This document shows, in pieces, positions 9,557 through 20,056 of a DNA stretch of 64,000 nt. The notes beneath the pieces are model-generated. The model made no database searches, was not told the DNA's origin, and saw nothing but the letters and a program-made list of their open reading frames with translations. The first letter of the stretch is position 1. The number at the start of each line of letters is the position of its first letter. This DNA comes from Platanthera guangdongensis. Lineage: Eukaryota; Streptophyta; Magnoliopsida; Asparagales; Orchidaceae. The position numbers and the translations under genes were made by a program. The DNA lies in contig CM077162.1 in assembly GCA_039583875.1 (NCBI GenBank), positions 165,249,220 to 165,313,219 of the forward strand, read 5' to 3'.

Positions 9557-10147
9557 ATGGAGACCATTTAAAAACTCACAGGATCAAACTTTAAGAAGTG
9601 GAAGTCCAACATCATGTTTGCTCTCGAGATGGCGGACATATAGATGGCCATGAATACCAACCAGCCTGCATCCCTCACAGCGACTAGCACTCAAGCTGAG
9701 AAGGATCATTATGGTACATGGAACAAGTCGAACAAAATATGCTTGTTGACTATGAAGCATTCCATTCCGGAGCACTTGCTGAGTGGTCTTCTAGACACGA
9801 CCGTCGCCAGGGATTTTTTGACTGCCGTTGGACAGAGATATAAGGTGTCTTCCAATGCTGAGATTGGGACTCTGATTTAGGACCTCTTCTCCATGAGGTA
9901 TTCGGGAGGAGGCGGAGTTCATGATTATATATTGAAGATGGTCTATTACCAGACCAAACTGCAGGATATGGAGATTACTCTCCCTGAAGCCTTGATAGTA
10001 CATCAGGCACTAAATACACTCCCTGTAGAATTCAGCATTTTGAAGACCACCTACAGTTCCTAGGATGAGGCGTGGAAGATAAATGATCTCATCACTCGTT
10101 GCGTTGCTGAGGAGGAGAAACTGAAGAAGGAAAAGACGAACACTGCT
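9557..10147 (+). pseudogene. Copia gag (capsid, broken by stops)
   Basis: Starts ATG with METI, stop, KLTGSNFKKWKSNI, the usual copia gag opening. It continues through FLTAVGQRYKVSS, LFSMRYSGGGGVHDYI and LITRCVAEEEKLKKEK in the same frame as the downstream protease. Stops lie at 9569 (TAA), 9641, 9878 and 10061 (TAG), mostly at positions where glutamine is plausible. Gag would form the virus-like particle. Confidence 0.85.
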
Positions 10148-10935
10148 TTGCTCGTTGTCAAACCCTCCTTTAAGAAGAAGAAGTTCAAAGCTCCTTCTAA
10201 AGCTCAGGATGGACAAACTTCAGGAAGCAAGGACACTGGTGGAAAGAAGCCTCTTAGCTGCTTCTTTTGTAAGAAGAAGGGGCACGTGAAGCACGAGTGC
10301 CTGGAATTTAAAGCTTGGATGGATAAACGTGGATTTGCGCCTAAAGGTAACTCTTTAGCCTTTGTCCTTTGTGAATCCAATTTAATTGAAGCCCCATCTA
10401 GTTCTTGGTGGCTCGATAGTGGAGCAACTAATCATGTTGCTTACACACTGCAGGGGTTCATCAAAAGGAGGAGGTCAAGCAAGGGTGAGTGCAGACTCAC
10501 GGTTGGGAACAACGCTGAGGTGGAAGTAGAGTTTATTGGAGATATTATCTTAGTTCTCTCTTCTGGATATGAACTTATTTTAAGAGACATTTTCTATATT
10601 CCTTTGTTTAGAAGGAACTTGATTTCAGTATCTGTTTTAGATAAACTACATTATGGTTTTAACATTTGTGGTAGTTCTAATGATATTTCTTATGAATCGC
10701 AGGTTATAGGCCATTGTTCATTATCTAACGGATTATATAGTTTATGTCTTGCTCCTACGAACATATATGCGGCCACCTATAATGTAGAACGCGTTGGCAA
10801 TAAAAGACCTCTCATTAAGGAGCAGTACTCCATGCTATGACATAAAATTTAGGTCATATCCCTAGGGAAAGAGTAGAAAGATTAATTAAGGAAAACATTC
10901 TCCCTACTCTAGACTTCAGTGACCTAGAGACATGC
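10148..10935 (+). pseudogene. Copia zinc knuckle, protease and GAG-pre-integrase
   Basis: CCHC knuckle CFFCKKKGHVKHEC (10260-10301), then the copia protease site WWLDSGATNHV (about 10408) with catalytic Asp-Ser-Gly. The pre-integrase region GLYSLCLAPT follows, then a broken HHCC finger (ML-stop-HKI-stop, then GHIPRERVERLIKEN in another frame, ending CVDCCRGK). The TGA at 10838 stands where Trp (LWH) is usual. A short deletion shifts the frame near 10845. Confidence 0.88.
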
Positions 10936-11673
10936 GTGGACTGCTGTAGAGGTAAGATGACCAAGATTAAGAAGAAGGGTTCAACTCGTAGTTCAAGTGT
11001 GTTAGATGTCATTCATACGGACATCAGTGGTCCTTATTCCACTACCCTCTGTAGGAACACCTATTTTATTATATTCATTGATGAGTACTCCCATTTTGGC
11101 TATTTGTACTTAATTGAGGAGAAATCTGAATCTCTTGAAAAGTTCAAGATTTTTAAGACTGAAGTTGAGAAACAAATAGGGAAAGACATCAAGATTGTTA
11201 GGTCTGACAGAGGTGGCGAGTATTTTGGTAGAAATGATGCCTCCGGGCAACATAAAGGTCCGTTTGCCAGATACTTGGAGAGCTGTGGCATTGTTGCCCA
11301 GTATTCCATGCCGGGTAGTCCTGAGCAGAATGGTGTGGCCGAAAGGCGTAATCGCACCCTTTAGGAAATGATGAGGAGCATAATGAGTAGAATAAATCTT
11401 CTTGAATTTTTATTGGGTGAGGCACTTAAGACTGCAGTGTATATCCTTAATAGAGTCCCGTCTAAGTCAGTACCTAAAACCCCTTTTGAGTTGTGGACTG
11501 GTAGACGACCCAGTCTTAATCATTTGCGTCTCTGCGGTTGTCCTGCAGATGTCCGTTTGTACAACCCATCAGAAAGTAAGATTGCCCCTAGGTATTGTCG
11601 TTGCTATTTCATTGGTTACCCAGATCACTCCAAGTGATTTAAGTTCTATTCCCCTTTAGGAGGACCCAGAATT
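10936..11673 (+). pseudogene. Copia integrase core
   Basis: DDE residues are visible: IHTDISGPY (first Asp), VRSDRGGEY (second Asp) and SPEQNGVAERRNRT (Glu). The C-terminal GKR-like part [19 protein letters not shown] and [13 protein letters not shown] follows. Stops lie at 11362 (TAG) and 11635 (TGA). The catalytic triad is intact in sequence but the protein could not be made in one piece. Confidence 0.9.
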
Positions 11674-12885
11674 GTGGAGTCACAAACAACTAAATTTTTA
11701 GAATGGGATGTCACTGATGAACCTAGTTGCTCTCACCCTATTAGTGAAGTTGAGGAAGTTGTGCCCATTAATTTATTTGTGCCCTTGATAAGAGATCTTG
11801 CGGTGCCTGAACCCGTGACGGAACAAGTGGAGGATGTGGAAGCGGTCTTACCACCGATTCCAATTGAGGTTCCTCCTCATGTCCAGGAGGTTCATCCACC
11901 CGCTAGGAGATCCATTAGGCAGAGAAGGCATGCGATTTCCTCAGACTATGAAGTCTATTTAGGAGAGAGTGATTATGACATTGGTCAAGTTATTGACCCA
12001 GTGACATTTAATGAAGCTGTGTCTGGACCTCATGTTGATCTGTGGTGGGATGCGATGAAAGACGAGATGTAGTCTATGAAGATGAATAAGGTTTGGGAGT
12101 TGGTTGAGTTACCCAAAGGTTGTAATCCCATTGGTTCTAAATGGGTGTTTAAGACTAAAAAAGACTCTAAAGGAAAGGTCGAGCGGTTTAAAGCCAGACT
12201 GGTAGCCAGGGGATTTACGTAGAGGGAAGGAATCGATTATCACGAGACCTTTTATCCCGTTTTCTCTAAAGACTCTTTCAGAGTGATAATGACATTAGTA
12301 GCTCATTATGATTTGGAGCTACACCAAATGGATGTAAAAACCACATTCTTGAATGGCGATCTTGCCGAGGAGGTCTATATGGTGCAGCCTGAGGGATTCA
12401 AGTCTGGTCATTCCGACCAACTTGTATGTAAACTTAACAAGTCCTTATATAGTCTGAAGCAAGCTTCTAGACAGTGGTATTTGAAATTTGATGAGCTAGT
12501 TACTTCTTTTAGTTTTGTAGAAAATAAGGTAGACCGTTGCATATATCTCAAGATCAGTGGGAGCAGATTCATCTTCTTAATTCTTTATGTAGATGACATC
12601 GTGCTTGCGAGCAGTGATTTGGAATTATTGCATGAATCTAAGCAATTTCTGTCAAAATACTTTGATATGAAAGATCTTGGAGAAGCATCCTTTGTTCTAG
12701 GAATTGAGATCATTAGGGACCGATCTCAACATACATTGGCACTCTCTCAGAAAGCCTACATCGAACGTGTACTTGAGAGATTTAACATGCTCGGTTGTAA
12801 GCCTGGTGACGTACCTGTGCTTAAATGTGATAAGCTCAGCTTATCACAATGCCCCAGGAACGACATAGAGAGAGAGAGCGCATGA
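11674..12885 (+). pseudogene. Copia reverse transcriptase
   Basis: After a linker (ARRSIRQRRHAISSDYEVYL) the RT domain runs from WELVELPKGCNPIGSKWVFK to VLGIEIIRDRSQHTLALSQ. It includes MDVKTTFLNGDL (first catalytic Asp) and LYVDDIVLAS near 12586 (Asp-Asp). TAG stops lie at 12070 and 12220. The second replaces the Gln of the family motif GFTQREGIDY. A frameshift lies in the agagagagag run near 12868, probably replication slippage. Confidence 0.92.
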
Positions 12886-13580
12886 AGGATATACCTTATG
12901 CTAGTGTGGTAGGCAGCTTAATGTATGCCCAAGTCTGTACCAGACCGGACATTGCCTTCGCAGTGGGACTTTTACGCAGATATCAGTCGAACCCAGGACC
13001 TGATCATTGGGTGGCTGCCATGAAAGTCCTAAGGTATTTAAAGGGAACTAAGGATGTAAAGTTAGTCTACCATAGAGTTCAAAACCTTGAGTTAGTGTGG
13101 TATACAGATTCTGATTTTGCCGGGTGTGAGGATGATAGAAAGTCTACTTCAGGTTATATATTTAAGTTTGCTGGTGGGGCCGTTTCGTGGAAGAGTGTCA
13201 AACAAACACACGTCACTTCGTCCACAATGCATGCAGAGTTCGTCGCTCTCTTTGTAGCTTCGACTCACACAGTGTGGCTTAAGAATTTTATTACAGAGTT
13301 AAAAGTTGTTGATTCTATAACTGGACCCATCCAGATGTACTGTGATAACATCTCTGCAGTTATGTTCTCGATGAACAATAAAAGTATCACAGGGTCCAAA
13401 CATATGGAAATTAAATTCTTGACCGTTAAGGAATTGGTCAAGAAGGGTGAAATTTTAGTGGAGCATTTAGGGACGGATGACATGTTGGTTGATCCACTTA
13501 CTAAAGGACTTCGCCATAACGTGTTTCAAAAACATGTTATTAATATGGGGCTTAAAGAGTCGATCGATGTGCTTGATTAG
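12849..13580 (+). pseudogene. Copia RNase H
   Basis: An open frame after the slippage site: YASVVGSLMYAQVCTRPDI, WYTDSDFAGCEDDRKSTSGY (catalytic Asp), HAEFVALFVAS, MYCDNISAVMFS and a typical copia end DPLTKGLRHNVFQKHVINMGL. This domain alone is free of stops. It ends 615 bp before the 3' LTR. Confidence 0.92.
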
Positions 13581-14195
13581 TGGGAGGCTTCATGAAGCTC
13601 CAATTCAGTTATCTGTCATTTGGTTTGCACTTTATTTAATTCATTAATAATTGAAGTATATTGATTCAACAATATTATCAAGTTTCAATATTTGTTGAAT
13701 TTATGTGACACGTCCCAATTCATTTAAAGTCTTATGACTTGTGTCAGTCGGAGCATAAGGCCTAAGGAACTTCATTTGAATTATGGCCTGTAGTATGTCT
13801 TTGACGCATGAATTTTGGAACCTTAAGGTTAGACATACTTGTTCTTTTGAACACTTAAGAACTTCTCGCAGCATGGTTTAGTGCATTCATTTGAGAAGTT
13901 AGGTTGACCACCACATTAGAACAACCTTCATGTGCACATTTTCAGCATGTTGTTCTATGTTTTATTTGACCACGCTTTGTCCATGTCGATTAGATCTCTA
14001 AGCTGCTGTGACCATAGAGGTCCTGTGTCGCTCAATGATGCGGTTGCCGCCCTGATTCGGAGTGAAGGTTTTGATTGGACCGGATTGACGTGCGAGTAGA
14101 CTCAATATCGTGTTCGCTAATTGGTACCCTTAAGTTTAGTGAATATTTTATCGGAATGTCATAAATTACGATGAATATAAGTCCAAGTGGGAGAA
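13581..14195 (+). other. Copia 3' untranslated region and polypurine tract
   Basis: AT-rich non-coding sequence ending in aagtccaagtgggagaa, the plus-strand primer site directly abutting TGTTGG of the 3' LTR. No ORF is supported. Confidence 0.8.
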
Positions 14196-15677
14196 TGTTG
14201 GAAATTTCCTCGTTCAGTGGACTCGATTCATCGAGACGTCCCGTTAGAGTTATACGCGTATATTTAGTCTATTTGGGCTCCTACGAGCGCGAGTTAATTC
14301 AGTCGCGCGAATGGTCAAAGCCTGTGATAGGTGGGCCCGACCGTCTCGTAATTTCAGTCGCAAGTTCAGTCTCTCTCTTGGCATATGAATGGACATGAAA
14401 TTAGAATCTCAATTGGTTTTATGAGATTTAATTTATTTGGATTTTAATTTTGGGAGTTATGAGAATTGATTGCCTTATTTTAGTAACTCCCAAAGGGCCT
14501 ACCTATTAAGCCCAATATTCTATTATTTTGATATTCATTCCATTCCGCGTGAATAAGAGTTGAAATCCGGGCGGTTTTATTTTTCCTACCTCATCTTCAT
14601 CGTGAATCTGCCGCTCCTTCTTCTTCCACATTCGGATCCATTTGAGAGGTGTAAGAAGAGCACCAGAGGTTTTGGAGATCAGTATCGCCACTAGAAAAGG
14701 GATAGATCGACCTTACTTTTTCCTCCTCAAGAGCAGCCGGCACGGTGCTGCTTCTACAAAACTCAACCGACCCGTTTTCTACATCGCTGGAGTGGCGCAA
14801 GAGAGCAGATCGCCGGAGGTCTTCAGCGGTTGGCCACTCGTTTACATCCCGACTGTCATCTCTCGTTGTCGGCGCGTCTTCCTAGACCTCTTCCTCTGAG
14901 AAGAGCAGCATCACCGCCGGCTAGGATAAATAGTCGGCTTCCACCCCATCTCTATCATCGCGGCAGATCTAGCCCGGGCCTTCATCTCCATGTTTTAAGA
15001 TCGCCGACGTTCATTAAAAGAGGTTGTCAGAGTTTTGGTTCAGCACATATGATTTCCCTTTTTTATTTTGGGGTGGAGAGATCTAGGCTCAGCTAGATCA
15101 AAAGGATAAAGCTGACCACTGTTTGGAGATAAACATCATTAAATCTCATTGCTATTTACCGGCAGAGGTACTGATTTCATTGCTATCAAAAATAATAATA
15201 TATCTGAATTGTCAAATCAATATTAATTTTCAGATTTTCTTTTGACCTTATGAGGCCTGAATAAGTTTCTGAATTCACGCACATATTTCATTTGACATAT
15301 ATATATATTGTGCTAACGTTCTTTTCATTGTAGAGAATAGTTTCAAAGATAATTTTTGTATGTTTGCGGGTTCCGCTAACGCTGCTGATTTCATAAGGGA
15401 CAAGACGTCGCAATTGCTACGTATTTCCGCGATCATGAAGAGCGAGCAAGAATCCAAGAACGGTATAAATTAATTTCCGCACTTCAGTTACTGTTCGTTC
15501 AAACTCGCTTAATTTTGTTTTCTTAATCTAGAAAAATAATATTTAGTATAAACTCCATTTTGAGACTAGTAGTGTTTGGTAAATCGATCCCATTAGGTCT
15601 ATGTGTCACAGCATTTGTTGTTAACTTGGATAATACTGTTTTGCCATAGCGACACATACACCATAAACTTCATAACA
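14196..15677 (+). repeat. Copia 3' LTR (1482 bp)
   Basis: TGTTGGAAATTTCC to …cttcataaca, followed by the TSD tatct. It lacks the long TA expansion of the 5' LTR. Differences from the 5' LTR are scattered single-base changes, indicating an old but not ancient insertion. Confidence 0.93.
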
Positions 15678-15682
15678 TATCT

Positions 15683-15820
15683 TTCATTACTAAGTGGACA
15701 TTCATGGGTTCTCTTTGATGTTATAATGATGACGCACACATGTGCTCACCACCCCTTAAAAGAATTCGCCCACGAATTCATTTAAGCCCGACCGTAACCA
15801 GAAGTCTGATACCAAATTTT
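15683..15820 (-). other. Element A leader and primer binding site
   Basis: Continuation of element A beyond the copia insertion. On the minus strand the primer site aaatttggtatcagac (complement of 15804-15819) directly follows the LTR end. The gtgctcaccacccc block matches the leader of element B (gtgctcgccacccc near 26100), supporting the join. Confidence 0.8.
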
Positions 15821-16089
15821 TGTCCTTCTACTAGGAGCCCCTCCTCAGAGAAATTTTTTATTTCATTCCAGTGGTAGTGGTTGTGGACATTCATACTTTT
15901 TTTTGGATTCAAGTTTGGGTTCTTTCAACTATTTAAAAACTTCCGCTAGAATGCTCTATGTTAGGATGAGTAGTCTTAATTGGATAGTTTGGTTATTCAT
16001 ACGTAACCCTTCCGACTGTCCGTGGTATATGGTGTCGGGTTCCAGCTGGGCCTTCTACTATATGCCATACGACGGATAGGGGTGTTACA
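15821..16089 (-). repeat. Element A 5' LTR, flanked by primer sites on both sides
   Basis: On the minus strand, TGTAACACCCC … GAAGGACA (269 bp), followed by a tRNA-Met primer site at 15805-15814. On the plus strand its other end, gtgttaca, is also followed at once by atttggtatcagatc (16090-16104), a second primer site facing the opposite way. Confidence 0.75.
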
Positions 16090-16212
16090 ATTTGGTATCA
16101 GATCTAAGTTGTTGCAAATGTACCACGATAATGCATGGGGAGGGCATTCAGGTATCACATCGATCTACCATCGATGAAACTTCTACTATATGCCATACGA
16201 CGGAAGGGGAGG
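16090..16212 (+). other. Primer-site-like start and short leader of an opposite-facing element
   Basis: tttggtatcagatc, then about 110 bp of non-coding sequence that repeats cttctactatatgccatacg from the adjacent LTR (copies at 16050 and 16179). It is cut off by a SIRE-type LTR. Confidence 0.55.
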
Positions 16213-16956
16213 TGAAAGATAATAGTTGCCAACCTAAATCACCTAGAGGGGGGTCAATAGGTGAGTTTTGCATCTTTTTGCGGAATAAAAAAATCTCAAC
16301 CAAAGCACAGAACTATCTACCGAACAAGCAAACACGGATGAGGCAAGATTTATAGTGGTTCCCCAACCTTGGGTACATCCACTTTCCCTCACCGATCTAG
16401 CAATATATTAGACTCGGCTACTCGACTATCTTAGATTGGAAAACAATCCTACCCTCGGAACAAGGTTCCTACAAACTCGATCCACAAACGGATCTACACT
16501 CGGAAGACCAAACTTCCTACAATCTCGGAGTTGAACACTCCTACACTCGGAGAAATCTTCTCCTACAATAATGAAATATAGCAGTACAAAAATACAAACA
16601 GTGAATATTTGGTTCAGATCTGCAACAGACAATCAGAAAATCCTTCTTCTAGGCGTGCGGCTTTATCAGAATATTGAAGAAGAATTTCGGCAAGATCAGA
16701 TCTGGAACTTCTCGACTTTACACGATCGAAAGAGTAGATGAATCGTTGAGCGGAGATCTTGATCTGTAGAGTATTCTTAATCTGAATCCTCTAAAAAGAA
16801 GAAACCCTAGCCGGTCGGAATTTAGCGATGGCAGCGGCGTCGAGTTTCTGGTTCTTGCAGAGAGAGGGAGGAGACAGAATTCTTTTCGAAAGAGACGGCT
16901 GCAAAAATTAGAATAATTTTCTTCTTGAAAACTTAGGGTTTGTCGGTTTGACAAGA

Positions 16957-16966
16957 CCTTTTATAG
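16957..16966 (-). promoter_or_regulatory. TATA box of SIRE-type LTR
   Basis: ctataaaagg on the minus strand, an ideal plant TATA box. It lies about 125 bp downstream (in transcription direction) of the ctcgag palindrome array. Confidence 0.6.
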
Positions 16967-17089
16967 GAGACAAGAAGATTAGACTTAGATGATTCATAAA
17001 GAGAAAGACACGTGGACCAATCACATCAGAGTTTAAGAATAAGACCGTTAGGTCTGGACTTAAGGAATTTCTGAAAATATCAAAGTAAG

Positions 17090-17226
17090 TTACTCGAGTC
17101 AAGCAGAACTACTCGAGTATATGCAACACTACTCGAGTAGGTAGAAGGGACTACTCGAGTACATGAGAAAAAGTACTCGTTAGATAAAAAAATCATTACT
17201 CGAGTTCATGGATTCAACTACTCGAA
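17090..17226 (-). repeat. Array of actcgagt palindromes
   Basis: Six or seven copies of (t)actcgagt(a) or degenerate forms in about 135 bp, separated by 12-25 bp of unrelated sequence. The spacing is irregular, so it is a motif cluster and not a simple tandem repeat. Confidence 0.8.
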
Positions 17227-17651
17227 CCCCTCTCCAGGAAATAGGGGTTGGGGTGCTTGGGCTGCAGCCTGGTAACGTTACCTGTGCTGCAGCCTACGGG
17301 TGAGACAAGCTATGTGGCCCATGTAGGGTGCGGCAGCCTCTGATCTCTAGGCCGGGCCGTTACATAAAAAGTGCACTTTTTTTTGTAACGCCCCTAGTCG
17401 ATACAACATGACAGCGTCACGGCTCCGCTCTAGGCTATGCTACCGGGCTGCAGCCCAAGCACCCCAACCCCTCTCCATCCCAGTGGCGGGTTATTGATGG
17501 CCATAGCCTCCCTTTGATGAGCTAACTCGACATTTAAGTTGGGTCGTACGGGGACTTCCCAGGAGGTCACCCATCCCAGTACTACTCTCGCCCAAGTACG
17601 CTTAACTATGGAGTTCCTTCACTTCTCATCACCAACTGAGCTATTATAACC
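17227..17651. mobile_element. Two LTR pieces joined end to end in opposite orientation
   Basis: A piece ending gccgggccgttaca (to 17364) and a piece starting tgtaacgccccta (from 17384) are separated by taaaaagtgcactttttttt, whose core aaaaagtgcacttttt is itself a perfect palindrome. The two pieces share a 25-bp inverted match (17238-17262 against 17450-17474; core gcttgggctgcagc). The right piece carries a 5S-derived segment and runs up to the polypurine tract of element B, where an LTR in the other orientation would be expected. Confidence 0.7.
17541..17617 (-). promoter_or_regulatory. 5S rRNA-derived Pol III control region
   Basis: On the minus strand: agttaagcgtacttgggcg (box A), tactgggatgggtga (intermediate element) and gacctcctgggaagtcc (box C), in the order and spacing of plant 5S rRNA. 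It starts at gaactcc; the first third of 5S is absent. It is preceded by tataatagctcagttggtg, which looks like a tRNA A box. This is the best-preserved of the three copies. Confidence 0.8.
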
Positions 17652-17765
17652 CTCCCCTCCTTACAAGAATTTTGTCCCCGAAATTTGCACCAAGTAAGGA
17701 ACTCAAATAGAAGGATTTTCATTCCACAATAGCTTCAATAGAAGTCGATACACACGGCATAACCG

Positions 17766-18311
17766 TTACACAAAATGTTTGGTTAACTCAGCTTGCATGG
17801 TCTGATCTCGCTCCCATGTAAGCTCCTCACGGCCGCAATTATCCCACCGGACTTTAACCATCCCGACTGTCTTGTTCCGCAACTGTTTCTCGGCTCGATC
17901 CTGGATCTGAATGGGTCTAACCTTCGTCGTTACCCCATACTCCACCAGCACTTGATCATCCATGATCACCTGAGCTGGATCTTTCACGGCTTTCTGCAGC
18001 ACTGAGACGTGAAACATATCATGCAATCCACCCAAGTCTGCCGAAAGAGCTAGCCGATATGCGGCTTCTCCAACTCGCTCGACCACTTCAAATGGACCAA
18101 GGTATCTTGGACTTAACTTTTTCAGACGTCGAATCCTGGATACTCCTTTGAAGGGTTTGATCTTAAAGTATACCCAATTGCCTACGACGAACTCCACGTT
18201 CCGGTGCTTGGCGTTGTAGTATTTTGCTTGTCGATCTTGAGCGATCAATAGTCGTTCACGAATTGTGCGTATTGTCGAGTTTGCTTCATCGACTTCATTA
18301 CACCTATACAC
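17766..18311 (-). pseudogene. Element B integrase C-terminus with chromodomain-like tail
   Basis: Minus strand, 181 codons: AKYYNAKHRNVEFVVGNWVY and FKIKPFKGVSRIRRLKKLSP, then RYLGPFEVVERVGEAAYRL and LHDMFHVSVLQKAVKDPAQV. The tail VKVRWDNCGREELTWER resembles chromovirus chromodomains. These are typical gypsy integrase C-terminal (GPY/F) modules, thought to guide integration into particular chromatin. It is truncated relative to the catalytic core by a frame change near 18310. Confidence 0.85.
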
Positions 18312-19241
18312 CGGCTTCGCCTGCTTCTACCCAAGCTAATGGAGTACAACACTTCCGTCTATACAGAGCTTCATACGATACCATGCCGATGCTTGCTTGG
18401 TAGCTGTTATTGTAAGCGAACTCCACCATATAGATGATATTCCCATCTCTTTCCGAAGTCGAGGGCGCACATCCGAAGCATGTCTTCCATTGTTCTGTTG
18501 GTCCTTTTAGTTTGGCCATCCTTCTGGGGATTAAAGGTCGTGCTGAATGTCAACTTCGTGCCCAACAGTTGATGAACTAGCCTCCAATCATTCGATGTGA
18601 ACAGCCCATCTCGATCACTTACGCTGCTCCGGGGAACACAATGTAGCCGCACAATCGGGTCAACATACAACTTTGCTAAAGTTTCCACCGAATCATCACG
18701 TCTGTTCGGCAGGAAGTGTGACAGTTTCGTCAGCCGATCGACAATCACCCAGATGGAATCATTTCCTCGTTGCGATCTCGGCAACCCATGTACGAAACCC
18801 ATGAAAATATCGTCAAACTTCCATTCTCGAATCGGCAATGACTTCAAATAACCTCTCGACATCTGACATTCCGCCTTCACCATAGCACATGTTTGGCATT
18901 TGGCCACATAATGAGCAACATCTTTCTTTATCCCTGGCCACCAGAACAGCTTTTTCATATCGCTAAACATCTTCGTGCTCCCTGGGTGTATTGAGTACTC
19001 GTATAATGCGCTTCATACATCAGTTCTTCCCTCAATTTACCCAAATTCGGGACGCAGAAATGTCCCTCTTTCCGCAAAAGACCGTCATACTAGGAGAATT
19101 TGCCCTCTGGCCCCTCTTTAACATAGCATAAGAGATCTTCATATAATCTCGTTGCTCGTCGAATCCGGTCTGCAAGGTCACACTGTACCTCTGTCCAGTT
19201 CAGACATTCATAGGCAATAACATTCTTGTCAACACACGAGA
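18304..19241 (-). pseudogene. Element B integrase, zinc finger and catalytic core
   Basis: Minus strand from the RNase H junction at 19241: DKNVIAYECLNWTEVQCDLA, a damaged HHCC finger ending CQTCAMVKAEC, WKFDDIFMGFVHGLPRS (first Asp) and VSDRDGLFTS (second Asp). The third catalytic residue region reads DGQTKRTNRTMED, with Lys (AAA) where Glu is normal. A stop lies near 19095 and a frameshift near 18410. Integrase would insert cDNA into the genome; this copy lacks the catalytic Glu. Confidence 0.87.
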
Positions 19242-19369
19242 TGTGACGTCCCGAATCGCACTAGGCCCCTCGTGCGTGTTTTTGAGTCAGGAGAGCTGAC
19301 TTTAGTTCAGGGGGAGTGCTGACAACTGGGCAGCACATGTGAAAAGGAGGAGAAATCAATCAAGAATAG

Positions 19370-20048
19370 GACACGGGTAGAGACATGGGTGTGTCCCTAC
19401 ACGTGTGGTAGTGACACAGGTAGATACACGGGAATGTCCCTACCCTTATGTGTGTCGAGATTAACGAACTACATGTCGAGATCGACGAATTGTATGACAC
19501 GGGTAGAGACACGGGTGTGTCCCTACCCGTGTGTCATTGTGTCGAGTTGAACTCGATGAGGAGTGTCGAGATCGAAGAACTACGTGTCGAGATCGACGAA
19601 TTGTATGACACGGGTAGAGATACGGGGGTGTCCCTACCCGTGTGCCGTTGTGCCGAGTTGAACTCGATGAGGTGCGTTGAGATCTACATGGTGTGTCGAT
19701 ATTGTATGACACGGGTAGCGACGCGGGCGTGTCCCTACCCGTGTGTATCGAGTTACACTCGATAGAGCGTGTTGAGATAGACGAACTACGTGTCAAGATC
19801 GACGAATTTTATGACACGGGTAGAGACACGGGCGTGTCCCTACCCGTGTGCTGTTCTGCCGAGTTGAGTTCGTCGAAGTGCATCTAGAGAAGGACAAGGC
19901 AAGGGAACACGGCCGTGTCATGTGGACACGGGTCGAGACACGGGCGTGTCCCTACCCGTGTCGAGTATTGAACTAACACGGAAAGCGTCGTTGCTGTTTC
20001 GCCCAAGCAGGACATGGGTAAGGACACGGGCGTGTCCCTACCCGTGTC
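19370..20048. repeat. Array of CACGG-type hairpins in T2
   Basis: At least six copies of a hairpin of the form acacgggtag(a/g)gacacg…cgtgtccctacccgtgt. Several lie in tandem units of roughly 105-115 bp that also hold gagttgaactcgatgag and gtcgagatcgacgaa. The last hairpin ends nine bases before a TATA box. Open frames through it are artefacts. Confidence 0.9.
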
Positions 20049-20056
20049 ACTTTTCA

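Larger units (their letters stand above)
7314..15677 (+). mobile_element. Ty1/copia element with both LTRs, TSD TATCT
   Basis: An 8.36-kb plus-strand copia element bounded by tatct at 7309-7313 and 15678-15682. The 5' LTR is 7314-8852 and the 3' LTR 14196-15677. Primer site ttggtatcagag follows the 5' LTR, and polypurine tract aagtgggagaa precedes the 3' LTR. The domain order is gag, protease, integrase, RT, RNase H, as in copia. Many stops and at least two frameshifts make it non-autonomous. It lies in the leader of element A. I have not assigned a lineage. Confidence 0.95.
4508..16089 (-). mobile_element. Chromovirus remnant A (gypsy), interrupted by copia element
   Basis: A minus-strand Ty3/gypsy chromovirus-like element. 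Reading right to left it has a 269-bp 5' LTR (15821-16089), a primer site, a leader, then (after removing the copia insertion 7314-15677 and one TATCT) gag, protease, RT and RNase H. It stops at 4508 with no integrase or 3' LTR. All reading frames are broken. Its LTR lacks the 5S segment found in element B although the proteins are similar, so A and B are related but distinct families. Confidence 0.85.
16213..17226 (-). mobile_element. SIRE-type copia LTR fragment
   Basis: On the minus strand the segment ends …tattgaccccccctctaggtg … ctattatctttca. This matches the LTR end style of S1/S2 (attcaccccccctccc … tcactttca). Its upstream part carries a ctcgag motif array and a TATA box. The LTR start is missing: at 17226 it abuts another LTR piece. 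Confidence 0.65.
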
